Part shown: positions 23,003 through 32,971 of the stretch, piece after piece
Layout of the letters: each line of letters begins with the position of its first letter
Numbering within the stretch: the first letter of the stretch is position 1
Source: Eucommia ulmoides
Lineage: Eukaryota; Streptophyta; Magnoliopsida; Garryales; Eucommiaceae
Assembly: GCA_016647705.1 (NCBI GenBank)
Contig: CM028339.1
Span: 18,990,803 to 19,054,802 of the forward strand
Reading direction: 5' to 3'
DNA length: 64,000 bases
Translations under genes and position numbers: made by a program
Notes under the pieces: model-generated
The model's database searches: none
The model's input: only the letters and a program-made list of their open reading frames with translations
Told to the model about the DNA's origin: nothing

Positions 23003-23799
23003 TATTGGTGCATAAAACTGGTACACACCTCGAGTATAGTCCAGTCGGATGACAGGTGGGTCCTCTTGCTGAGGTGGAGTCGTCGATTGAAAAGTCCTCG
23101 AGCGAGCCGTGTTGGGTTCTGGGAGGACTGACCTGCTGTGTCCAGAGTCCTACTCCTCAAGGAGTGTACCTGCAGAAGGCTCAGACCGGGGTTTATCCCA
23201 GTGAAGCCCCTCCGGTGTGGTAATTAGTGCTCAGAGAGAAAAGGTACAGAATATAGTAAGGAAATAAATGAACTCGCACGTAATGTAAGTCATTAAAGCG
23301 TACCTCGGGCTTACATAGTCCCTGATATATATAGGCGTTGGAGATGATTAGTCGGGCCTAAACACGATTAATTAGTCGAAACCCTGTGTTTAGCCGATAA
23401 TCTGGGGCGTTTAGGAGATAATCATTGGGCTTGGGCTTTTGGGCCCATTGGGCGAAGCCTGCGGGCTTTTGACAAGCCTGTGGCGATGAGCTGGTGAAGG
23501 AGCGCAAAGATCCGTGGAGTCTTGGAGAATAAACAAGGTGAAAATGGGAGTCGGTCGAGGTGAGCGACTGAGTCCCTGAAATTGATCGTTAAGGGCAGGG
23601 CGTAGAGCTCAGAGCGGCACGTCCTTGCGGGGATCCTCGCTCCTCCTTGGGTGTAAATGAGATTCCAGGGAGGAACCGTAGTCGGTGTATGCTCCAACGT
23701 GACGTTGTGGATTTCGAAATACGTCCCTGTCATTGCGAGGGTTGACACGTGGTTGGGTCTCAAGTGCTGACTCAGAGGTGCCCAAAAATACTCTCATCA
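23003..23799 (-). repeat. 5' LTR of the gypsy-type element
   Basis: Begins (minus) TGATGAGAGTATTTTTGGG and ends at 23003 with the terminal CA mutated to TA. The partner LTR is at 18837-19633. Confidence 0.92.
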
Positions 23800-25930
23800 A
23801 ATTTTTTAATTTAGTTATTTTCCTACACATGTGAAAGGGGCCAAAGTGTAATTTTTAATTTAAGTAAATTAACAAATTATAGAAACATGTTTTTTAATTA
23901 AATAACAAAATTGATAAATTAAACTAACTAATTAACAATTTTAACTAAATTCAAAATTTAAACTAACTAACAATTTATTTTAAAACAATATATTAAAATT
24001 TTATATTTTTCAAATTGTCAAACTTTCAAGGGCAAAAGTGCATATTTTTAATTAAATAGCTAAATTAAAAAATTAAACTAACTAACTAACATTTTTTTTT
24101 AAATAATATATTAATTTATATTTTCCTACACATATGAAAGGGGCCAAAGTATAATTTTTAATTTAACAACTAAAATTAAACTAACTAACAATTTATTTTA
24201 AAACAATATATTAAATAATTGTCAAACTTTTAGGGGCCAAAGTGTATTATTTTAATTAAATAGCTAAATTGAAAAATTAAACTAACTAACTAACAATTTT
24301 TTCAAATAATATATTAATTTATATTTTTCTAAAAGGGGCCAAAGTGTAATTTTTAATTTAACAACTAAATTAACAAATTAAACAAATATATTTTAAATTA
24401 AATAACTAAATTCAAAAATGAAACTAACTAACAATTTATTTTAAAACAATATATTAAAAAATTATATTTTTTTTAATTGTCAAACTTTCAGGGGTCAAAA
24501 TTAATATTTTTAATTAAATAGCTAAATTAAAAAATTAAACTAACTAACTAACAATTGTTTTTAAATAATATATTAATTTATATTTTCCTACACATGTGAA
24601 AGGGACCAAAGTATAATTTTTAATTTAACAACTAAATTAACAAATTAAACAAATATTTTTTAATTACATAACTAAATTGTAAAATTAAACTAACTAACAA
24701 TTTATTTTAAAATAATATATTAAAATTTTATATTTTTCTAATTGTCAAACTTTCAGGGGCTAAAGTGTATATTTTTAATTAAATGGTTAAATTAAAAAAT
24801 TAAACTAATTAACTAACATTTTTTTTAAATAATATATTAATTTATATTTTTCCTACACATGTGAAAGGGGCCAAAGTGTAATTTTTAATTTAACAATTAA
24901 ATTAAAAAATTAAACTAACCAAATAACTAACAAATTAAACAATTAAACCAACAAATTAAACTAACTAACAAAACAAGCAAACTAATTAATGAATTAAATA
25001 AGTAAAAAATAGACTAATTAAATTTAAACTAACCTCTAATGCTTTTTTTATATTTTAAAAAAACTAAATTAACAACTAAACTAATTATTTAACTAACTAA
25101 CTATTTGTTTGAGCAATATATTAAAAACAAGTAAATTAATTAAACTAACAAATAACAAATAAACTAAATAATTAAACAAGTCAAAAACTTCTAATTAAAC
25201 TAATAAATTAATTAAACAAAAAAATTAAAATAAACTTACCTCTTTGTAGTACGAGGAAGAAGTAGTGAAATTTGTCAAATTTTTAAGAAGAAAATCAGCT
25301 AAATACTTAGGAAGAGCATAGGAAGAGTCGAAATGCATACAATATGAATGAGGAAATGAGCAAGGAATGGAAATATGAATGAGGAAGGAATACAGACAGT
25401 TTTAATTGAGGAAATGAGTAAGTAATGACAGTATGAATGAAGAAGAAATGAGGGAGGAAGTATTATAGGCCAAACCACAGGGACTGCCCAGCCGATGGTC
25501 AAAAGTAGCCGCATTTTGCAATTGAAAATGTAGCCTTGGACTATCACAGTTGCATTTTGCAGCTGCAAAATGCAACTGCTTAAAATAACAAACGACACAC
25601 GACAAACGGACGGTGATGTGTTGTTTGAATGGTCCCGGCGTTCACAACGCCGGGACCATTTGGTCTAAAACAAATTATTTTTTTAATGATCCCGACGTTG
25701 TGAATGCCGGGATCATTAAAATTTTAAAAATATATATATTTTTTTTTATGATCCCGGCGTTGAACGCCGGGATCTTTTGAAAAAAAATCGAACTGATCTC
25801 AATCTTTGGAACACTGGGATCTTAATCCCGGTGATCCGATCACGGGGATGCTTGAATTTTGTAATAAAGTCTGCACACGCATGTTTTTAGAAAATAAATA
25901 TTAAAATAATATTTATTATGGAAAGAACTC
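23800..25930. repeat. Right TIR of the 18.9-kb MULE
   Basis: Inverted relative to 7062-9210. It contains the complementary AT-rich tandem array (23820-24900), the purine-rich block (25240-25450) and the palindrome cluster (25632-25850), and ends AAAGAACTC. The inner end is displaced by the LTR element inserted at 18837. Confidence 0.87.
25632..25850. repeat. Cluster of GC-rich palindromes in right TIR
   Basis: Palindromes centred on CCGGCGTTCACAACGCCGG, CCGACGTTGTGAATGCCGG and CCGGCGTTGAACGCCGG, then a decayed pair, mirror the cluster at 7140-7365. Differences within one palindrome half tend to be matched in the other half, so symmetry is kept. Confidence 0.83.
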
Positions 25931-25940
25931 CACGAGGGTA

Positions 25941-27680
25941 TGGCAAGAGTGCTTTTCTTTTTTCTATTTTTTTTGGTAAAACTTATACCCCATTCGGGTA
26001 TACAAGGGAGATAAATTATGAGGATGCATTTTCCATACTAAATTGATTTGGTTATAAGGATTTGTATTAGAGATTTGGTTAGATTTTGTATGAGATTTTT
26101 GCTGTTTGAAAGAGGGTAAGGATTTGTATTAGAGATTTGGTTAGATTTTGTATGAGATTTTTGTTGTTTGAAAGAGGGTAAGGATTTGTATTAGAGATTT
26201 GGTTGGATTTTGTATGACATTTTGTTGAAGAAGACGGTAAGGATTCCTCCGTTCCTTTCTTCCCTCTCCTTATTTGTTCTCTTAGACTCTCCGTCTTATC
26301 TCTAATTCGCTGAGTCTCTTCCCTCTCTCTCATTAGTCATCACCATTTCTACTATTGTATTTTAATTATGGTTACTAGTTAGAAATTTTAATTATGATTA
26401 GTGATAAGAAATTTTAATTATAGTTATTTTGTGGTTTGACTGTGTTTTTTAGAATTGAAATTTTATATTTTAGTTAAGTTTTTGTTTATATATAAAAAAT
26501 AACGATTTGTGGTTTCATTATTTTGGTTTTGTTTTTGATTTTTATATAATTAAAAAATCTTAAATGTTTTTTTGGTTTTAGTTTTGATTTATTATAAATT
26601 TAAATCGTATGATTTTAAAACTGTTTAAAAAAAATCGACGGTTTTGGTTTGATATATTTTTTAAAGGTTGAAACGGAACCGAAACCAAAACTGTGGCATA
26701 ACTAGTAAGGATCAATAATAATCCCACTAGATTCAATGTGTATTTAGTCAATGTGATGATCGTGTGTGTTTAGATTATATGATGTTTGTTTTAGATAATG
26801 GATAGCCAAAAGATGAGGGTAAAGATTTTGTTAGGAACAAATTGGTCATTTCCTTTGTTTCGTATTTCAATTAGGAAACATCATAAGGGTGGGTAAAGAT
26901 TTTGTTGAAGACAATGGATGGCCTAAGAAGAGGGTAAAGATTTTGTTAGGGACAATTTGGTCATTTCCTCTAATTTGTAATTCAATTAGCAAACATCACT
27001 AAGATGATGGTAAAGATTTTGTTGAAGATGGGGGTAAAGATTTTGTTAGGGACAATTTGGTCATTTCCCCTGATTTGTATTACAATTAGGAAACAACACG
27101 AGGGAGGTGATTTTGGATTTGATCACAATGCTAAGGTGACGAGAATTTTGTGATAAGAGGTAGAAAGCATGGTATGTTAAAAGGTAAGACCGCATGTTTT
27201 TTCTTCAAATATAAAATATACATGTTTTATTGTTAGCCTATTTGCAGTAATCAAGAGTGTGCAGAACCTTCCTTCCAAATGCTTCGGGCCATTTTTTTAT
27301 GTGGGAAAATTGGTATTTCGGGCACGTCCCCATATTTCCCAGTGCAAATCACCACAAACTCGAAGCTGTACCATTGCTTGCCATTTATTTATGAATCTTG
27401 GATTTTTTGTTTTGTTATTTTTTAGAAATTTCTTCAGATATGACAATTGGTATATGTATGTTTTAGAGTGGGCGTAGACTCGCCATTTCATGTAATGGGG
27501 AACTTATAATTAGAGAAGTCCGTTTAGGATGGCCATGAATGAGTAAAGATATGGTTGGTCATGGGTTCGGGGGCCTGCCCACTCTTTTTTAGAGCTTGGG
27601 CTTGTGTTTTGAGCCCGTAGGTAGGGTATGGGCTCGAAAATGCAGGTCCAATCAAATTTAAGGTTGGGCTTTGACCTGGC
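25941..27680 (-). repeat. Segment paralogous, inverted, to 55366-56890
   Basis: The reverse complement follows 55366-56890 block by block: the GGGCTTG-rich hAT-like end (27545-27680 with 55366-55510), the stretch around 27260-27560 (55490-55800), three 'aaagattttgttagggacaa' repeats (26815-27070 with 55900-56160), the gttcggtttcaacc block (26640-26710 with 56260-56330), and the 'ttggttataaggatttgtatt' repeats (26040-26230 with 56650-56800). No gene is seen. It is the second half of the target region split by the MULE. Confidence 0.82.
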
Positions 27681-27804
27681 CATTTTCTTTAAGGCCCAAC
27701 TGGGCTAGGTCATTTTTTCATAAAAATTATTTTATATATATATACGCGCACACATAGATCATAATTATTGCGCATTATAGAGTGGTCTTAAGAGTGGAGA
27801 CCAG

Positions 27805-28470
27805 GTTGTCCTCTATTCAACTGCAATGACTTTAATGATTTACACATCAACATCATGAATTCCTCACTTGACTTCCCCAACTTCCTTGTTCCTTGGACTC
27901 TCTCCCTCGCTGCCTCCACCAATCCTAGCCGTCGTTGTTGTTCTTGCTTCGTGTTGCCGTCATTCGCTGTAGTTCGTGCCGCCTATGTCGTTCATTTCGC
28001 CGCTTTCATTCGTGTCGTTCGTCATCTTCGTTGCCACCGTTGTGTTTCGTCATTTCCGTTGCCTGTCTTTATTGTTCGTCAACTTCGTCGTCGTCAATTG
28101 GTTGTTATCATCGATCGTTGTTGTTCGTTGCCTCCGATCGTTTGTCGATTACTCAATTTAGGTAATAAATTGTTATTCGTTGCCGCTGATCTATTAATAA
28201 ACAAACATATCTAGGGTTTAGTGTTATTTTAGTTTGATTTGTTTTTCATGCTTCAGTGCTTGTTATGTTTTGTTAGTGATCTGTTCATGCTTTGTGTTCA
28301 TGCTACGGTGACCTTAGATCCGGTTGTTTAATAACCTTCTTATATTCATTGTTTTTGTAAAATTATTTAGTGTTCTATGAAAATATTTGGAAAAATCATA
28401 GGGCTGGGTCGGCCTTAGGGCTAGGCTTAGGCTTGTTTTTTTGCTTTCAATCGGACTTAGGCACTGATAT
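27805..28470 (+). repeat. Segment paralogous, direct, to 57815-58480
   Basis: From caactgcaatgactttaatg to gcactgatat it matches 57815-58480 in the same orientation. It includes a 'cgtcgttgcc'-rich stretch (27930-28150) that looks like an untranslated leader, and a terminal GGCTAGGCTTGGG motif as in hAT-type ends. Open frames here are low-complexity reads of that stretch. It stops abruptly at 28470, where the LTR retrotransposon begins. Confidence 0.8.
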
Positions 28471-29087
28471 TGTAACGATCTAGTTTTCCAAGGCTGCCAC
28501 ACGGTTTCTCCCATTGGAGAATTATCACTAAAACCAAATCACTAATATTTCATTTTATAAAATCAGATAAATTTTACATCCACGGCGATAATTTTAATTA
28601 TCGATTTATCACGTCGATTTTACAACGATAAATAATAAATATAACTATTACACGTTGAATAGGATTCCAAATAAAATTCCCCTCGCAATTTTGTTCTACC
28701 CGGCCCTGCAATCAAAATTGTGAAGTTGTGAGCCAGGGCTCAACAGAATTTTAACCCCTCTAATACATGTGTCTAATTAATACAACAAATAAACACATAA
28801 ATGTATATCGCATATAATTTTCACATAATACATACTCATAAATATTTTCTAAAAAACAACAATTATAACAGTAATAAAATAAACCACACAATACAAGGAG
28901 AGATTAAATACATATATTAAAAGAGTTAGAAATTCTACCTGGAATCCAAAGCCGAAATCCGAACTGAAATCGATATTTCCCACATAAAAATATTCCGAAA
29001 TATATCCTACTGACTGAACTTAACAAATATATATGTTTTCTTTTCAAATTTCCTTTTGCCGCTCCACTACTTGCTTTCCCCTGATAA
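28471..29087 (-). repeat. 3' LTR, first part
   Basis: Starts TGTAACGATCTAG; the first 100 bp match 55271-55365. It is interrupted at 29087 by the Helitron and continues at 41427-41795, giving a full LTR of about 986 bp. Confidence 0.78.
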
Positions 29088-29639
29088 TCTTATTATACTA
29101 CTAAAAGCGGAAGTTTATACTTGAAATGAACCACAACCAAGTATTTGTCATCTCCCCACTCATATACTCCCATTCAAATGGACGGCTAGGATTAATTCTA
29201 AAATTCTCATATTCTAACCTAGTGTTTAGTCGCCGTCTCCTCCACAAACCATTATTATCTTCTTCACCCTCCACCCCTCGCCATTATCAAATTTCTAACC
29301 CCAGTCTCTCTCTCTCTCTCTTTCTCTACAATCTCTTACCCGATCTCATCTCTCACTCTCTCACCCAATCTCATTCTCTCTCTCTCAATCTCAGCCTCGT
29401 TCTCTCCAACATAACGAAGACGACGGTCCTAGCTGTTGATCTCGACGTCGATATCGATGTCCACCTCACTGCTCACTGTCGTTGCTCTCGCTGCCCCCGT
29501 ACTCTCTGCCCATCTCACTGCAGATGAACGCATCTGGCTCGAAATGAGCAGATCTTGAAGGTTGCGGTTGGATTTGAAGGCAGCGTAGCTCGGTGACAGT
29601 CGGCTCTGGGTTGCGATGTCTGGCAACGGTTGGCTCTGG

Positions 29640-30450
29640 GTTGCGATGTTAAGGCTTGATTTGGTTTATTCTAGAAATTTTTAATGCGTTTATTATCATA
29701 TGGTGTTCCCAATTTCTCTGTGTATGTGATTTTGTGGTTCTGAACTTCCATTGGTGGCAACTATTTAGTGTTTCTTCTCCAAAAGTTTTGTTTCTCATCC
29801 CATCAAATTCGGCGACGAAACTCGACGATGGTCGTTTGTTGGTCATGATGTCCGGCTGTGGTCGCCCGCTCTTGAGGTTTGGTTTGGTTTGTTCTGAAAA
29901 TTTTTAATGTCTTTTCTATTATGTGGTATTCCCAATTTTTGTATATGTGATTATGGGGTTTTAAGCTTCCATTGGTGGCACTTATTTACTGTTTCTTTTA
30001 CCAAATCTTTATTTCTCATCCTGGCAACGTCGGCGCAGAAATTTCAGGTATGTTCAACCTGATTTTAAAACCCTAATCTTTCCTCGAGTGAGATTTGGTT
30101 TGGAGCACTGAATTGAAGCCATGAAATTGGATTTCAATTTCATTTCGTTTTTAGCATTCTAATTCATGCTATATTTCTATTTTATAATTTCATTTATGTT
30201 TAGCTTGCATTGGTTGCAATTATTTAGTGTTTCTTCTCCCAAATTTTTGTTTCTCATCCCAAACAATTTGGTGCAGAAATTTCAGGTATATTCAACTTCA
30301 TTTCCGTATGTTTAACCTAATTTCAGAACCCTAATCCTTCTTTGAGTAATATTTGGAGCACTGAATTGAAGCCATGAAAATGGATTTCAATTCATTTCGT
30401 TTTTAGCATTCCGATTTATGTTGTATTTTTATTTTCTAATTTCATTTATG
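29640..30450 (+). repeat. Three diverged direct repeats inside the Helitron
   Basis: A block with 'ttggtggcaactatttagtg' and 'tttctcatccca' recurs at about 29645-29830, 29870-30060 and 30170-30310. A shorter pair with 'agcactgaattgaagccatg' lies at 30103 and 30357. The layout suggests tandem duplication of a leader/intron-like sequence. No reading frame is kept. Confidence 0.65.
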
Positions 30451-31330
30451 TTTTTAAAAAAAAATTGCCTGACAATGGACAATATCAGTTTTTTGCATTG
30501 TTTGTGAATTAGATGTTGTTTTAACAAGGTTCAATTGACATCCTTTCCTGCCTAAATAATTCATACAATTTCTTCAATTGACATCCTTTCAAATCGCAAT
30601 GGTTTCCTCCTTTCAACTATAACTGCTTACTATGAGAACAATCAACTACTTCATCTACTGTCCCCTATGCAAATATAACCCAATTTTAAATTCGTCTTTC
30701 CAGATTATATTAGTTTCCTCGGATCCCATGCATGATTAGTTATTTGGAGTGATAAGGTAAAAGGAAATTAACCTCTTGACTTTATCATTATTCCCCCCCC
30801 CCCCCCCCCTCCTTTTTTTTTTTACTACCATTATTCCCCATTAACCTTTTGATTATTCATTTATTCTATTATTCAATCTTTTTTTTAATAATTGTTTATT
30901 TTTCCCCTACTTTTCAAGCAAAAATAAAGGCATCATAAAAATGCTAGTGGATTTTAGATCTAATGAAGAGATTTATTAAGTAGTTTTATAAACTAATTAA
31001 TTTTTTTTTTTTATCGATATCTTGAATGGTCAAAATAGAAGGTTGGAATTGAGATTTTGTAGAGCATTTCAATTGAGAAATCAACTCATGGAAAGTAGGG
31101 TCACCACGAAGAAGAGAAAAATGTTATGCTACCAATTTTTTTTGAAATAGATCGTGGTACTCGATTTTTAAAATATATTTTGAATTATTATAATTGTTAG
31201 AGTGTTCTCTATTAGAAAATGAATATACCTATTCTCATTAGACTACAACATGTTTGTAGCCAGTGAGTGAGTGATGGTTCCAATTTTAGCTTACAATGTG
31301 TTTTTTGTTCAACTTTGTTGATCAATTAAT

Positions 31331-31436
31331 GTGTGTGTGTGTGTGTGTATATATCTATCTTCCAATTTTAGCTTACAATGTGTTTTTTGTTCAATTAATG
31401 TGTGTGTGTGTATATATCTATCTATCTATCTATCTA

Positions 31437-31499
<63 letters not shown>
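31331..31499. repeat. (TG)n, (TCTA)n and (TA)n microsatellites
   Basis: Two TG runs, a TCTA run and about 28 TA units end at 31499. They lie in the Helitron just left of the nested MULE. Confidence 0.95.
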
Positions 31500-31500
<1 letters not shown>

Positions 31501-31706
31501 ATTAGATAAAAGTTTCGTTGATCCTATTTTAGTAATGTTTTGAGTGAGATTTAGATTAGGCAAGCATTTTTTTGCTTTGATTTGTTTTTGTTTAACTTAG
31601 ACTTAATTATGGTATTATTTGAATAGATTAATATCACTGTTATCGATATTGATTATATTGTATTTATAATATAGTTGGTGATGATATTTAAATACTATTT
31701 TTTTTT

Positions 31707-31800
31707 GGGGGCGCGCACCGATTAGTCCTAAAAAGCGCCGCTAATTACCGAATAAACCCAGCCGCTTTTTCATGCACCGATCAGGACTTTTGTCCACGTT
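31707..31800. repeat. Left TIR of the 9.5-kb MULE
   Basis: Contains ACCGATTAGTCC, ACCGAATAAACCC and ACCGATCAGGAC at regular intervals, matched by the right TIR. Confidence 0.75.
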
Positions 31801-31984
31801 GGACGATTTTACCCTTCATTAATTAGGCGCTCATCCTTCCGCTAAAACGCTGATGAAAAATCTTTGTTCTGACACAACTTAATTCGCGCAACTCCATCAT
31901 GCCAAACGCTAATGAAAAATCTTTATTCTGATTTCTAAAAAATGATCTATAATATCTAACCTGTAAGATCTACAAAGTAAATTT

Positions 31985-32770
31985 GCGTGTCTTTACATGT
32001 TGAATGTAACATCTTCTGTTCACAAAGTCAATTAGTATCCATTGAAGTGTTGAATGTAACACGGCTTGTGTTCACAAATTGAATCACTTTTCTTCACGTG
32101 TTGAATGTAACATCTTCTGAAGAACACCATTTTTTTGTCTATTAACGTGTTGAATGTAACAACTTCTTATTTTAACAGAAAAACGTCCTTTTTTGTGTCT
32201 ATTGAAGTGTTGAATGTAACACGTCTTGTGTTCACAAATTGAATTGCTTTTCTTAACGTGTTGAATGTAACATCTTCTGAAAAACACCATTTTTTTGTCT
32301 ATTAACGTGTTGAATGTAACATCTTCTTATTTCAACAGAAAACGTCTTTTTTTGTGTCCATTGACGTGTTGAATGTAACACGGCTTGTGTTCACAAAATT
32401 CAATTGGCTTTTCTTAACGTGTTGAATGTAACATCTTCTGAAGAAGACCATTTTTTTGTCTATTAACGTGTTGAATGTAACATCTTCTTATTTCAACAGA
32501 AAAACGTCATTTTTTGTGTCCATTGACGTGTTGAATGTAACATGGCTTGTATTCACAAAATTCAATTTGTTTTTCTTAACGTGTTGAATGTAACATCTTC
32601 TGAAGAACACCATTTTTTTGTCTATTAACGTGTTGAATGTAACATCTTCTTATTTCAACAGAAAAACGTCATTTTTTGTGTTCATTTCCGTGTTGAATGT
32701 AACACGGCTAGTATTCACAAAATTCAATTTGCTTTTATTAACGTGTTGAATGTAACATCTTCTGAAAAAC
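31985..32770 (+). repeat. Higher-order tandem array of the TGTTGAATGTAACA motif
   Basis: About 15 direct copies of GTGTTGAATGTAACA are spaced about 50, 60 and 50 bp in rotation. They form a higher-order unit of about 161 bp, marked by catcttctgaagaacacc, catcttcttatttcaacag and cacggcttgtgttcacaaa, repeated roughly five times. The array lies between the left TIR and the 3' end of the Ulp1 gene. Confidence 0.92.
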
Positions 32771-32971
32771 ACCATTATTTGTCTATTTCGTTTTTGTCAT
32801 TCAATTTGTTAGGGCTGTTACATTAAACACTGTCATATAAGAAAGGACAGCAACAAAAATGTGTATGGCATTGTGTATATACAATGGATTACATCCAAAA
32901 AATAACTTCGGAAAACAGTTTCCAAAAAAAAATTGTGGAAATCTAGAACTTCAATACCATTTGTCCATTTT

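Larger units (their letters stand above)
18837..23799 (-). mobile_element. Coding-poor Ty3/gypsy-type LTR retrotransposon (LARD-like), minus orientation
   Basis: Paired LTRs at 18837-19633 and 23003-23799 (797 bp, about 95% alike by eye) sit between target duplications aattt (18832-18836 and 23800-23804). On the minus strand the 5' LTR begins TGATGAGAGTATTTTTGGG. It is followed by the primer-binding site TGGCACCGTCTGTGGGAA, common after plant Ty3/gypsy LTRs. The polypurine tract ctaggggggctac precedes the 3' LTR. The 3.4-kb internal region has a short gag-like start and tandem repeats, but no protease, reverse transcriptase or integrase. It would depend on another element. It inserted into the right TIR of the MULE and is therefore younger. 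Confidence 0.92.
7062..25930 (-). mobile_element. 18.9-kb Mutator-like element with long TIRs, transposase and PMD gene
   Basis: The ends are GAGTTCTTTATATAATAAA (7062) and its complement ending AAAGAACTC (25930). The flanking 10-mers catgagggta (7052-7061) and cacgagggta (25931-25940) differ at one base. A paralogous empty site near 56895 has the target once (taccctta, complement strand), which supports the boundaries. The TIRs are about 2 kb each. Both internal genes, a MULE transposase and a plant mobile domain protein, lie on the minus strand and are broken. Two LTR elements inserted later (11671-13150 and 18837-23799), so the element was about 12.4 kb when it landed. Confidence 0.88.

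Noticed and set aside
20366..23131. Several 60-120-codon frames as genes of the gypsy-type element
   Set aside because: They overlap on both strands in GC-rich tandem repeats and show no known domain. Only the frame after the primer site has gag-like position and start.
27855..28214. 119-codon frame and overlapping frames (also at 57938-58215)
   Set aside because: Low-complexity Val/Cys/Ser/Arg reads of a 'cgtcgttgcc' repeat; the two paralogous copies do not keep one common frame.
31296..31505. 69-codon open frame over microsatellites
   Set aside because: It is translated (TG)n, (TCTA)n and (TA)n repeat.
31985..32770. CRISPR-like array (short repeat with regular spacers)
   Set aside because: Linkers are themselves repeated in a three-part cycle, the motif also occurs scattered and inverted across the MULE, and the DNA is a plant nuclear genome.
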